The notes under the pieces: model-generated
The model's database searches: none
Told to the model about the DNA's origin: nothing
The model's input: only the letters and a program-made list of their open reading frames with translations
Source: Planctomycetota bacterium
GTDB lineage: Bacteria > Planctomycetota > UBA11346
Assembly: GCA_014193115.1 (NCBI GenBank)
Contig: BJHQ01000001.1
Coordinates: forward strand, 248,001-312,000
Reading direction: 5' to 3'
DNA: 64,000 bases
Shown: piece by piece, positions 52,837 through 61,579 of the stretch
How positions within the stretch are numbered: position 1 is the first letter of the stretch
How the letters are laid out: every line of letters starts with the position of its first letter
Program-made: the position numbers and the translations under genes

Positions 52837-54630
52837 ATGCTCGCTCGGGGTTGGTGGCCGGTGCAGGAGTGGGGCCGTCGCCAGCCGCTGATTTTCCTGG
52901 GAACGGCGCTGGTGGTGCCGGTCCTGACGGTCTTGCCCGGAATCTCTGCCGGCGTCCCAAGCTGGCTGCCCTGGCTCGCCGCCGGCCTGTGGTTGGCGAT
53001 GCTCGGCTGCCGCCGGTTGCCAGGCGTCCTGGGCGATGCCGGCATGTGGGCGGCCTTGGCCATGGCGGTGATCGCCGGGTGGTTGGTGGCGAAGACCTGC
53101 GGCGCTGCCAGCTCTGGCCACGAAGCCATCGCTGGCCACGAAGCCATCGCTGGCCACGGTGCCATCGCTGGCCACGTCGCCATCGGCGCGGCGGTGGCGC
53201 TGCTGCCGTGGTATGTGCGCGGATCGGTGCTTGATGCGCTGTGGGGCCAGCGGCGGACTGCCGCCCAGGCCACCGGCGTCTCACTGCTCGCTGCGCAGAT
53301 CGCTGGAATTCCCCTGTGGTTCAGCGACGGGCTTGGCGCCGTGGCCGGGTTGCTGACCGCGACGGTGGCCGCCGCGCTGTGGGCACCGGCCGCTTGGGGG
53401 ATCCAGGCCGATCCGTCGGCACCGCCCCGACCACTCGCGCCGCTGAAGAAACCGCCGTTTTCCACCGCCTGGTTTGCGGGAGCGATCGTCTGCGGCCTGG
53501 GCCTGGTGGCGTTGGGCAGCCTGGGCGATCCGCTGCGCCGGGACCCGGCGCTGTGGGGACCGCCGCTTGCCATCGCCTTGTTGTGGAGCGCGGCGAGCGG
53601 CCGCATCGCGGTTGGCGTGATCGCCGGCGGCGGAGGCATCATCGCCGCGACGGCGGTACTGAACGAGACCGCCTTGGCCGATCCGATCGTGCAGCGCCAG
53701 GTCGCTGCCTGCATGTCGTTGGCGCAGCTCCCGGCGCTGCTGTGGTGGAGCGAGCGTCACCGCGCTGAGATGGCGCATACCGGGATGATCCTGGCCGCGT
53801 GGCTGGTGGTGGTCGCGGCCGGGTCGGCCAATGGCCTGCCTGCGATCGGCATCATCGGTGGAGTGCTGGTCGCGGTGATCGCTTCGCTGCTCGCGTTCAT
53901 CGCGGTGAGTTCCGGTGACGCGCCGACGGTGATCGTCAGATCCACGCCGGTCCCGGACGCGGAATCCGGCTCGGCGCCAAACGGCGCAGCGGTCGTATCA
54001 GCCGTGTGGGCCTGGGCGGACACCCTCGACCCGGGTTGGCGTTGGTACACGCGTGGAAAATTGCTCGCCGATCCGTTGTATGCCCGGCTTGCAGCGGATC
54101 CCAGGCGGTGGGGTCGGGTGCTCGACCTCGGCTGCGGCAACGGCCTGGTGCTGGCGATCGCCGCCGCCCGGGGCGACGCCGACGAACTGCTCGGCATCGA
54201 CCTCGACGCCGACAAGCTGGTCGCTGCCAGGCGCCTGCTCACCGCCGCCGGCCGGCCCATCGCCACCGGCACCGCGCTGCTCCGCGCCGAGCTGCCGCTG
54301 ACCCACGACCTGCCCGCGCGTTTCGACACCGTGGTGCTCGCCGACGTGCTGCACTATTGGCCGGCCGAGCTGCAACTGCGCCTGCTCCGCCAAGCCCGGG
54401 CCGCCCTGGCCGAAGGCGGTGTCCTGGTGCTGCGCGACGGCGTCAGCGACTCGGGGCGGGTCGCGCTGGGCGAGCGCTTCACCACCGCCATCGGATTGAA
54501 CCCTGCGACCGGAACCCTGCAATTTCCCAGCGAAGCCGAATTGAGGCAGCGCCTGGAAGACGCCGGATTCACCGCGATCCGGATGGAAGCCTGCGGCGGC
54601 GACAACCGGTTGGTGATCGCCGAGGGATAG
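52837..54630 (+). CDS. multi-pass membrane protein fused to SAM-dependent methyltransferase
   Basis: A 597-residue fusion. The first ~370 residues contain about ten hydrophobic helices (for example LIFLGTALVVPVLTVLPGIS and ILAAWLVVVAAGSANGL) with no transporter signature I recognise. The last ~200 residues are a class I methyltransferase: motif I VLDLGCGNGLVLAIAAARG, acidic residue in LLGIDLDADKLVAAR, and FDTVVLADVLHYWPAELQL. Between helices, GHEAIA is repeated four times, encoded by an 18-base tandem repeat (53116-53187). The arrangement suggests a membrane-located modification of a lipid or lipid-linked substrate, but nothing shows the substrate. It diverges from the recombinase gene. Confidence 0.88.
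   Translation: MLARGWWPVQEWGRRQPLIFLGTALVVPVLTVLPGISAGVPSWLPWLAAGLWLAMLGCRRLPGVLGDAGMWAALAMAVIAGWLVAKTCGAASSGHEAIAGHEAIAGHGAIAGHVAIGAAVALLPWYVRGSVLDALWGQRRTAAQATGVSLLAAQIAGIPLWFSDGLGAVAGLLTATVAAALWAPAAWGIQADPSAPPRPLAPLKKPPFSTAWFAGAIVCGLGLVALGSLGDPLRRDPALWGPPLAIALLWSAASGRIAVGVIAGGGGIIAATAVLNETALADPIVQRQVAACMSLAQLPALLWWSERHRAEMAHTGMILAAWLVVVAAGSANGLPAIGIIGGVLVAVIASLLAFIAVSSGDAPTVIVRSTPVPDAESGSAPNGAAVVSAVWAWADTLDPGWRWYTRGKLLADPLYARLAADPRRWGRVLDLGCGNGLVLAIAAARGDADELLGIDLDADKLVAARRLLTAAGRPIATGTALLRAELPLTHDLPARFDTVVLADVLHYWPAELQLRLLRQARAALAEGGVLVLRDGVSDSGRVALGERFTTAIGLNPATGTLQFPSEAELRQRLEDAGFTAIRMEACGGDNRLVIAEG
53116..53187. repeat. in-frame 18-bp tandem repeat
   Basis: Four copies of an 18-base unit related to ggccacgaagccatcgct, starting at 53116, 53134, 53152 and 53170; the first two are identical, the third and fourth have one or two changes. 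The unit length keeps the reading frame and adds six residues each time (GHEAIA). Confidence 0.92.
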
Positions 54631-54659
54631 TTCTGAATCAGGCGGGAGACCCCAACCGG

Positions 54660-55511
54660 TCACCGCCACCGCGACGGCGGTACGCCCATCACCCGGCGGA
54701 ATTGCCTGCTGAAATAGGCCGGATCGGTGAATCCGGCGGCCAGGGCCGCGGTCGTGACCGGGGTTCCGCAGCGCAGCCGTTCGCTGGCGGTGGCCAGGCG
54801 GCGGCGGATCAGCCAGTCGATCGGGGTGGCGCCGGTGGCGGCGCGGAACACGCGCAGGAACTGGCGCTCGCTCATCTCGGCCAGCCTGGCCAGCCGGCGC
54901 AGGGCGATGGGCTCGGCGTGGTGGGCCTCCATCCAGCCGAGAACCGTGGCCAGGCGCAGGACCTCGTCGGCATCGGGGTTGGTGGCGCCGGCAAAGGCCC
55001 GGGCGAGCAGGTCGATCAGCCGCATCAGGTGGGCGATGGCGACGAAACGGGCTCCCTGGCGCTTGGAGTCGAGTTCGCGCTGCAAATCATCGACGATCCC
55101 CACCGCCTGGGCCAGGCTCGCCGGGTCGAGGCGCAGCCGGCTGCGGAAACCGTGCTGCTGGCGCAGGGCGGGTTCGATGGCGAAGAAGGCCTGCCAGCCG
55201 GGCAGCAGCCGGGCCTCGGCCAGGGGCAAGCCCAGGGCGGCGGCGTCGAACAGGACATTGATCAGGTGCAGGTTCCGGCAGTCGGTGTAGCCGTGCCGAC
55301 CGCTGACGACGAAGGCGTCGCCGAGGTGCAGGTCATAGGCATCGTCGCCGCAGGTGTGCTGGCCTTCTCCGGCGGTGACCAGGACCAGCTCGGTGAAGGT
55401 GTGCGAGTGCAGGTCGGTGGGCTGCTGGGGATTCGGCCGCGAAATCTGGAGGGGGAACTCGCCGGGAGCGAATTCGATGTACCAGTCATCGTAGCGGCTG
55501 CGATGGCGCAT
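54660..55511 (-). CDS. AraC-family regulator with cupin sensor
   Basis: A 283-residue protein similar in layout to RhaS/RhaR regulators. The N-terminal cupin has LHSHTFTELVLVTAGEGQHT and LHLGDAFVVSGRHGYTD, typical of AraC-type sugar sensors. The C-terminal double helix-turn-helix reads LARLAEMSERQFLRVFRAAT and TAALAAGFTDPAYFSRQFRR, ending with GVPPSRWR. It is divergent from the GH106-like glycosidase with a 142-base gap, and is very likely its regulator; rhamnose or a rhamnoside as inducer is an inference from that neighbour. Confidence 0.92.
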   Translation of the reverse strand: MRHRSRYDDWYIEFAPGEFPLQISRPNPQQPTDLHSHTFTELVLVTAGEGQHTCGDDAYDLHLGDAFVVSGRHGYTDCRNLHLINVLFDAAALGLPLAEARLLPGWQAFFAIEPALRQQHGFRSRLRLDPASLAQAVGIVDDLQRELDSKRQGARFVAIAHLMRLIDLLARAFAGATNPDADEVLRLATVLGWMEAHHAEPIALRRLARLAEMSERQFLRVFRAATGATPIDWLIRRRLATASERLRCGTPVTTAALAAGFTDPAYFSRQFRRVMGVPPSRWR

Positions 55512-55653
55512 CGTGGGGACTTCGCGAATCCAGGTACGGAGCCGAGGCAGGCTGAGGCCCCAGCGCGGGCCAGGATACGGTGATGGCGGGATCGTCCAAG
55601 CCGATGGCGGCAGCGTTCATGTCGGCGCCGCCCTGGCCCGCCATCCTGGACCC

Positions 55654-58600
55654 ATGCGACCCTACTACCCGACCTCCCTTGCCCCGCATCTGACGGACGG
55701 CGTGTTCGCCGCTCCGCCGGCGGAATACCGCGGCGTGCCGTTCTGGAGCTGGAACGGCAAGCTCGACCGGCAGCAGCTGCTCCAGCAGATGGATGAGCAG
55801 GTCATCATGGGCATGGGTGCCTTCCAGCCCCACAGCCGGATCGGGTTGGAGACTCCGTATCTGGGGGCGGAATGGTTCGGCCATGTCCAGGCGGTGGTGG
55901 CCAAGGCCAAGGCTGACGGCAATCGGGTGTGGATCTATGACGAGGACCGCTGGCCGTCGGGCTATGCCGGCGGGTTCGCCACCAAGGATCCGAAAAATCG
56001 TGCGCAATTCCTGCGTTTCACCCGCCAGGCCGAGGCGCCTTCGGCCGAGGTCCAGGCCAAGATGTGGGCGTGGACCCGGCGCGACGGCAGTGGAAAACTG
56101 GTCGCGCGCTTTGTCATCACCCAGGACGGCGATGGTCGGATCACCAGCAGCCGACGCCTAGCCGATGGCGAACCTGCCACCGCTGACACCTGGTATGCCT
56201 ACCACGAAATCTCCGGCGGATCGCCATGGTTCAATGGTTCTGCGTACTTGAACACGATCGACGCGGCCTCGACCAAGGGATTCCTGGCCACCACCCATGA
56301 ACAGTACGCGGCGCGGCTGGATGGGGCGCTGGGCGACACGGTGGCGGCGTTCTTCACCGATGAGCCGTCGATCACGCCGTTCGCCCGGCTGCCGTCGGCC
56401 ACCGCCCCGGCCGACGCTGGCGACGGCATCGTCACCTGGAACGGCGATCTGGTGGAGACCTTCGCGAAAGCCCATGGTTTCGCCCTGCTCGATCGACTGC
56501 CTGAGATTTTCCTCGACCGCGCCGACGGCGCCCACACCGAGCTGCGCTGGCGGTTCCACGACCATCTCGCCGATCGCTTCCGCAATGGCTACCACCGCGT
56601 GCTCGGCGATTGGTGCGCGGCCCATGGCGTCGCCAACAGCGGTCACCTGATGGCCGAGGACACGCTGTACGACCAGCACCGGTTCCTGGGCGAGGCGATG
56701 CGCCATTACCGGCATTACCACATCCCGGGCATCGACAATCTCTGCGATCTGTTCCAGCCGCTGACCGCCAAACAGGCCCAGAGCGTGGCCCGGCAAGACG
56801 GCCGCGCGGGGGTCATGTCGGAGCTGTACGGCGTCACCGACTGGCCGTTCACCGCCGCCGGGCACAAGCGCCAGGGCGACTGGCAGGCGGCCCTCGGCAT
56901 CACCGTCCGGGTCCACCATTTGGCCTGGTTCACCATGGCCGGCCACGCCAAGCGCGATTATCCGGCGTCGATCGACAGCCGGTTGCCGTGGTGGCGCGAA
57001 TACTCGTTCGTCGAGGACCACTTCGCCCGGGTCAACGCGCTGCTCACCCGGGGCAGGCCGGTGTGCCGGGTGGCGGTGGTCCATCCGATCGAGAGCCAGT
57101 GGGTGATTTCCGGACCTGCGGCCTCCAGCCGCGCCGCCCAAGGCGATCTCGAAGCGGTCTTCCAGCAAATCACGAAGGATCTGCTGCACGGTCTGATCGA
57201 CGCCGATTTCGTCGCCGAATCGATCCTGCCCGAACAGCACGCCGCCAGCGCCGATGGTTTGCTCCATGTCGGAGCGATGGCCTATTCCGCGGTGGTCCTG
57301 CCCAGCCTGGTGACGATCAGGTCCTCGACCCTCGATCGGCTGGAGGCCTTCGCCGCCGGTGGCGGCCGCATCGTCGTGGTCGGCGGACTTCCGGCGCTGG
57401 TCGACGGAAAACCATCGGATCGCGCCAAGCGCCTGAAATCCCTGGTCATTCCAGTGTCGAAGGCGCGCCTGCTCGAAGCCTTGGAAGATCAGCGCGATCT
57501 GGCCCTGATCACCGCCGACGGCCTGGGCATCAGCGACTGCTTGTATCAGCTCCGCCAGGATGGCGACGAACGCCACCTGTTCCTGTGCTCGACCAAGCAG
57601 GGCCGGGCCGGCATCCCGACCTGGCCCTGGGATCGCAAGCCGTCCTCATGCATCGTCCGTCTGCGCGGCACCTGGGAGGTCATCCATAACGACACCCAGG
57701 CCGGCGAACGTCAGGCACTGCCGTTCCGTCATGCCGATGGCTGGACCGAGGTGGCGTGGGAGGCCCAGGCCGCGGCGTCGCTGTGCCTGACCCTGCGGCC
57801 GGCTGCAACTGCGCAGACCACTGCGCTGCCCTCGGCCCAGCGCTGGAACCGCCATGCGGTGGTGGCCGATCCGATCGCGGTGGAGCTGGCCGAGCCCAAC
57901 GTGGTGACTCTGTCCCTGGCCGAATCCCGGGTCGATGGCGGTGCCTGGCTGCGCCGCCAGGAGATCGGCCAAGCCGAGAATCTGCTGCGCCAGAGCGTCG
58001 GTCTGCCTGCCCGTCGCGGCGATCGCCGCCAACCGTGGACGCTGCCCAAATCCACGCCGAAGCACCGCGCGGAATTGCGCTTCGTCATCGATGCCGCGGT
58101 GCCGGTGCGCGGAGCCCGGCTCGCCGTGGAAGGTGCGCCGACCATCACCCTGGATGGCGCGGCGCTGACCACGCCGGCCAACGGCTGGTGGATCGATCCG
58201 TGCCTGAGTACCCGGCCGCTACCCGACCTGACCGCTGGCCGCCATGAGCTGGTCCTGGGCTATCCGCTGGTCGATGAAGGGACCTTGGAATGGGCCTATC
58301 TGCTCGGCGATTTCGGGGTCACCGCCAGTGGGACCACGGCTCAAGTGATCGCACCGGCGAGCCGCTACACCTGGGGCGACCTCGGCCGTCAGGGCCTGCC
58401 GTTCTATGGCGGCAACGTGGTCTACCGCTGCCGGATCACGGCTCCGGGCGGTCCACTGCGCCTGGCCGTGCCGTGGTTCGACGCGCCGTTGCTTGCGGTG
58501 GAACTCGACGGCCGGCGGGTCGGGCGGATCGCCTATGAGCCGTATCGGCTCGATCTGGGCAGTGTTTCGCCTGGCGAGCACGAGCTGGCGATCACCGCCT

Positions 58601-58764
58601 TCGGCCATCGCCGCAATCACCTGGGCGCGTTGCACTGCCGCCAGCCCGGTCTGCTGTGGTGGGGGCCGGATACCTATGAACGCACGGATGATACCGGCGT
58701 CGACGAATGGCAGCTCGTCCCCACCGGCATCGCCACCGCGCCATTCCTGGAAGTGCCGGCCTGA
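55654..58764 (+). CDS. GH106-like glycoside hydrolase (alpha-L-rhamnosidase type)
   Basis: A 1036-residue protein. The first third has the block PFWSWNGKLDRQQLLQQMDE and GAFQPHSRIGLETPYLGAEW, typical of the GH106 alpha-L-rhamnosidase and related GHL families, which act on plant or algal polysaccharides. VWIYDEDRWPSGYAGG, FFTDEPSITPF and GHLMAEDTLYDQHRF are further barrel blocks containing candidate acidic residues, though I cannot assign the catalytic pair. The C-terminal third is beta-rich (AELRFVIDAAVPVRGARLAV, YTWGDLGRQGLPFYGGNVVY), likely carbohydrate-binding. No signal peptide is seen after ATG 55654, so it may be cytoplasmic, acting on imported oligosaccharides. An AraC regulator lies divergently upstream. 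Confidence 0.88.
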   Translation: MRPYYPTSLAPHLTDGVFAAPPAEYRGVPFWSWNGKLDRQQLLQQMDEQVIMGMGAFQPHSRIGLETPYLGAEWFGHVQAVVAKAKADGNRVWIYDEDRWPSGYAGGFATKDPKNRAQFLRFTRQAEAPSAEVQAKMWAWTRRDGSGKLVARFVITQDGDGRITSSRRLADGEPATADTWYAYHEISGGSPWFNGSAYLNTIDAASTKGFLATTHEQYAARLDGALGDTVAAFFTDEPSITPFARLPSATAPADAGDGIVTWNGDLVETFAKAHGFALLDRLPEIFLDRADGAHTELRWRFHDHLADRFRNGYHRVLGDWCAAHGVANSGHLMAEDTLYDQHRFLGEAMRHYRHYHIPGIDNLCDLFQPLTAKQAQSVARQDGRAGVMSELYGVTDWPFTAAGHKRQGDWQAALGITVRVHHLAWFTMAGHAKRDYPASIDSRLPWWREYSFVEDHFARVNALLTRGRPVCRVAVVHPIESQWVISGPAASSRAAQGDLEAVFQQITKDLLHGLIDADFVAESILPEQHAASADGLLHVGAMAYSAVVLPSLVTIRSSTLDRLEAFAAGGGRIVVVGGLPALVDGKPSDRAKRLKSLVIPVSKARLLEALEDQRDLALITADGLGISDCLYQLRQDGDERHLFLCSTKQGRAGIPTWPWDRKPSSCIVRLRGTWEVIHNDTQAGERQALPFRHADGWTEVAWEAQAAASLCLTLRPAATAQTTALPSAQRWNRHAVVADPIAVELAEPNVVTLSLAESRVDGGAWLRRQEIGQAENLLRQSVGLPARRGDRRQPWTLPKSTPKHRAELRFVIDAAVPVRGARLAVEGAPTITLDGAALTTPANGWWIDPCLSTRPLPDLTAGRHELVLGYPLVDEGTLEWAYLLGDFGVTASGTTAQVIAPASRYTWGDLGRQGLPFYGGNVVYRCRITAPGGPLRLAVPWFDAPLLAVELDGRRVGRIAYEPYRLDLGSVSPGEHELAITAFGHRRNHLGALHCRQPGLLWWGPDTYERTDDTGVDEWQLVPTGIATAPFLEVPA

Positions 58765-58796
58765 GCAGCGGGCTCAGGCGGGCTCAGGCAGCGGGC

Positions 58797-59330
58797 TCAG
58801 GCGGCTTCCAGGGTGTCTGCCAATCCCTGGGCCAGCGCGGCGTAGCCAGCGGCGGATTCGGGTTCCAGGCGGAAACGTTCGGCGTGGGTCGCGGCGTTGC
58901 GCAGATGGCGCAGTTCATCGAAGACCGCCAAGCGACGTGGCGGGAGCAGGCCGTGCTCGCCCAAGGCGCCCGCCAGGCGGATCGGGGCGCGCAACTCGTC
59001 GGCGGTGAGGTTGGCGCCGCGCCGCTTGAGCGCCGCGCGCGCCGCGAACTCCAGCCGGATCCAGGCTTCGAGGACCGCCGCCCGGGGCGAGATCCGGGCC
59101 AGGCGGAGCAGTTCGTCGTTGGCCGGCTGGGGCGCATCGGGTCCCGCGGCTTGCTGCAAGGCGGCGACGTCGGCGCCGAAGCTGGCCTCGACCAGGTCGT
59201 TGACCTTCAGCGCGCGCAGGCTGGTGAGCAATTCACGCAGCGGTCGGCGGAGCAGGACGACGGTCACGATCACCGCGGTCGGCCAGGCGATGGCGGTGAG
59301 GATGGCGGCGATGCCGGCGAGCAGGTCCAT
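58797..59330 (-). CDS. membrane-anchored DUF4145-like protein
   Basis: A 177-residue protein with one N-terminal transmembrane helix (AILTAIAWPTAVIVTVVLLR), a linker, and a helical C-terminal domain containing SPRAAVLEAWIRLEFAARAA and FDELRHLRNAATHAERFRL, a pattern seen in DUF4145/HEPN-like domains. The Arg-Asn-x-x-x-His arrangement (RNAATH) is reminiscent of the R-x4-6-H motif of HEPN nucleases, here at R-x4-H spacing. The function is unknown. It is convergent with the GH106-like gene. Confidence 0.7.
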   Translation of the reverse strand: MDLLAGIAAILTAIAWPTAVIVTVVLLRRPLRELLTSLRALKVNDLVEASFGADVAALQQAAGPDAPQPANDELLRLARISPRAAVLEAWIRLEFAARAALKRRGANLTADELRAPIRLAGALGEHGLLPPRRLAVFDELRHLRNAATHAERFRLEPESAAGYAALAQGLADTLEAA

Positions 59331-59422
59331 GGCCGCAGGCTAGGCCACCGACTGGCGGTCGGAACCCGGCTGTCTCAGCGCATAGGCAATTCAGGCCACA
59401 TCCAGCTCAGGCCGCATCCAAC

Positions 59423-60526
59423 TCAGGACAAATACAGCGCCGCGGCGATGACGCCGACGGCGACCAGGATGATCACCGCCACGACGATCACCTGATAGAG
59501 CAGGCCGCTCGGGGCCGTTGGTGTCGATCCGACCAAGGGCGCTTCCGGATCGATCTGGACCTGTTCGAGCATGGTCCGCGCGGCGGTGGCGTCGGCGGGG
59601 CGGGCGGCGGCGTCCTTGGCCATCAGCCAGGCGACCGCGTCGGCCAGGCCGGGCGGGCAGGCATCCACCAATTCGGCCAAGGGCCTCGGCTCATCGGTCA
59701 GCACTTTGCCCATGATGTCGAGGGGATTCTTCCCGTCGAAGGGCAGGTGTCCGCTGATCAGATAGTACAAGGTGGCGCCCAGGCTGTAGAGATCGGCCTG
59801 GGTCGTGGCGTCGCGGGCGCTGCGCACCTGCTCAGGGGGCATGAAGGCCGGAGAGCCCAGCGGCACGCCCTGCATGGTCAGGCCGGCGCCGTCGTCGCCT
59901 TCATCGGGTTCCAGCTGCTTGGCCAAGCCGAGATCAGCGAGTTTGGCGGTGCCATCGCTGCCGATCAGCACATTCGCCGGCTTCAGATCGCGATGGACAA
60001 TGCCCAGGGCATGGACGGCTTCCAAGGCCCGGGCGATGTGGATGGCGATGTCGAGGGCCTGCTGCCACGGCAGTGGGCCGTCCTCTTCGATCAAGGTCGC
60101 CAAGTTGGGACCGTCGACCAGTTCCATCGCCAGCCAATGGGCGCCACGTTCGGTGCCGAATCCCCGGGTGCCGACCACGTTGGGATGGCTGACCTTGCCG
60201 CCGAGTTCGGCCTCGCGTTGGAACCGCTCGAGGATTTTCCCGCGTTTTGCCATCGCTTCGGAGATCAGCTTGACCGCGGCGTTGTTCCCGCTGCCGTCCT
60301 TCGCTGTGGCCCGGTAGACAATGCCGAAGGCGCCGGCGCCGAGCCGTGCGTTCAACCGCCAACCACCAACCACTTGGCCGATCAGACGATCGCTGGCGGG
60401 CACCGTGGCCACCACTTCCAACGGGCGGCGGCAGTGCGGACAGGCGATGGTCCGGCCGACGGCATGGGCCCCCGCCGCGAACTCGTGCCGGCAAGCGTCG
60501 CAGGTCTGGAGGTAGGACAGTGACAT
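59423..60526 (-). CDS. Ser/Thr protein kinase with N-terminal zinc ribbon
   Basis: A 367-residue kinase. Residues 9-32 form a zinc ribbon (Cys9, Cys12, Cys29, Cys32 in TCDACRHEF and IACPHCRRPLEV). The kinase domain (about 52-330) has glycine loop RLGAGAFGIVYRA, Lys in AAVKLIS, catalytic loop HRDLKPANVLIG (about 176) and DLGLAKQLE in the DFG position. The activation segment ends SPAFMPPEQ rather than the usual YMSPEQ. A single C-terminal helix (VIVVAVIILVAVGVIAAALY) anchors it to the membrane, leaving the kinase and ribbon in the cytoplasm. ATG 60526 starts directly at the ribbon. The upstream region shared with the next gene is AT-rich. Confidence 0.93.
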   Translation of the reverse strand: MSLSYLQTCDACRHEFAAGAHAVGRTIACPHCRRPLEVVATVPASDRLIGQVVGGWRLNARLGAGAFGIVYRATAKDGSGNNAAVKLISEAMAKRGKILERFQREAELGGKVSHPNVVGTRGFGTERGAHWLAMELVDGPNLATLIEEDGPLPWQQALDIAIHIARALEAVHALGIVHRDLKPANVLIGSDGTAKLADLGLAKQLEPDEGDDGAGLTMQGVPLGSPAFMPPEQVRSARDATTQADLYSLGATLYYLISGHLPFDGKNPLDIMGKVLTDEPRPLAELVDACPPGLADAVAWLMAKDAAARPADATAARTMLEQVQIDPEAPLVGSTPTAPSGLLYQVIVVAVIILVAVGVIAAALYLS

Positions 60527-60696
60527 GGTAAAAATGTAACGGTTGGAACAACAATATCTAGTGAACATTTTGTGTGCCGTCATCCGAACCGCAGGAACCG
60601 TCGTCGATCGTTGGCGTTCCTGACCGACCGTGGTAGCGCCGTGCCCCGGATCACGCCCGGCCTGGCGGCCGGGGATCGTGCAGATCAGCTTCCGCC

Positions 60697-61575
60697 ATGG
60701 ATTCCGCCGATTCCAGCGCTGAGGCCGCGGCTGGCGCCCTGCCGGACGCGACGCCGCAAGCCTTGCTCGAGGCTTTCCTGGTGGTTCACGCCAGCCGGCC
60801 GGCTGCTCCAGCGGCGCTGTATGCCCGGGGCGAATTGCTGCTGCAACGCTTGTCGCCGGCACCACCGGCCGTCCCTGCCTGGGGGCGTTTCCTGGTCGCC
60901 ATGGGCCATCTTGCCGCCGACCACCTCAACGAGCCTGAAGCAGCCAGCCGCCATTTTCTCGCGGCCCTGCGCGGCGCCGAGCACCACGGCGATCACGAGG
61001 CCGCCGTCGCCGCTGGCCACGATCAAGGCGTTTTGCAGGAACGGCGTGGAGCCCTCCATCTGGCTGCGCTCGCCTATCGGGCTGCGGCTAGCGAAGGATT
61101 CCGCCTTGGGGTCATCGCCCCGGCCACCCTGGCTGCGGCAGCCGGCGCCGTCCGGTTGCACTTCCAGGCCAGTGGCGAGCTCGACGCTGAGCACCGGCGG
61201 CTGCTCAAGCTCGCCTGGCTGGCCTGGCTGGCGCCCGGCGTAGCCGCTGAAACCGGCATAGCCGCTGAAACCGGCACAGCCGCCGCGCCCAATGCCGTCG
61301 TCGAGCCTGACTCGGCGATTGAGCTCGGTCGGGATCTCTGTGCATTTCTGCTGCCGGAAGACGATCCCAGCGCCTTGGCCGAGCGCTGGCGGAACTGGCC
61401 GCCGCACCAGCTGCCCGCAGGCCCAGTGACCTGGCGCGATGGCGATCCTGCCTGCATCGTCGCGCTCTATCGCGCCGCCGCCGATGCTGCGACCGTCCAT
61501 CTGGCAGATGAAGGCGGCGATCCCGCGGGTCCCTATCGGCTGCTGCACGCCGCGGCGCGGCGCACGCTGGGCTGA
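60697..61575 (+). CDS. helical TPR-like protein, unknown
   Basis: A 292-residue protein, mostly alpha-helical, Ala/Leu/His-rich, with weak TPR-like pairs (VAMGHLAADHLNEPEAASRH, LAALRGAEHHGDHEAAVAAG, LAALAYRAAASEGFRLGV). In the middle there is an 18-base in-frame tandem duplication (61243-61278) giving AAETGI then AAETGT. No signal peptide or motif. It diverges from the zinc-ribbon kinase, and might be its partner, but that is only proximity. Confidence 0.7.
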   Translation: MDSADSSAEAAAGALPDATPQALLEAFLVVHASRPAAPAALYARGELLLQRLSPAPPAVPAWGRFLVAMGHLAADHLNEPEAASRHFLAALRGAEHHGDHEAAVAAGHDQGVLQERRGALHLAALAYRAAASEGFRLGVIAPATLAAAAGAVRLHFQASGELDAEHRRLLKLAWLAWLAPGVAAETGIAAETGTAAAPNAVVEPDSAIELGRDLCAFLLPEDDPSALAERWRNWPPHQLPAGPVTWRDGDPACIVALYRAAADAATVHLADEGGDPAGPYRLLHAAARRTLG

Positions 61576-61579
61576 TCGA

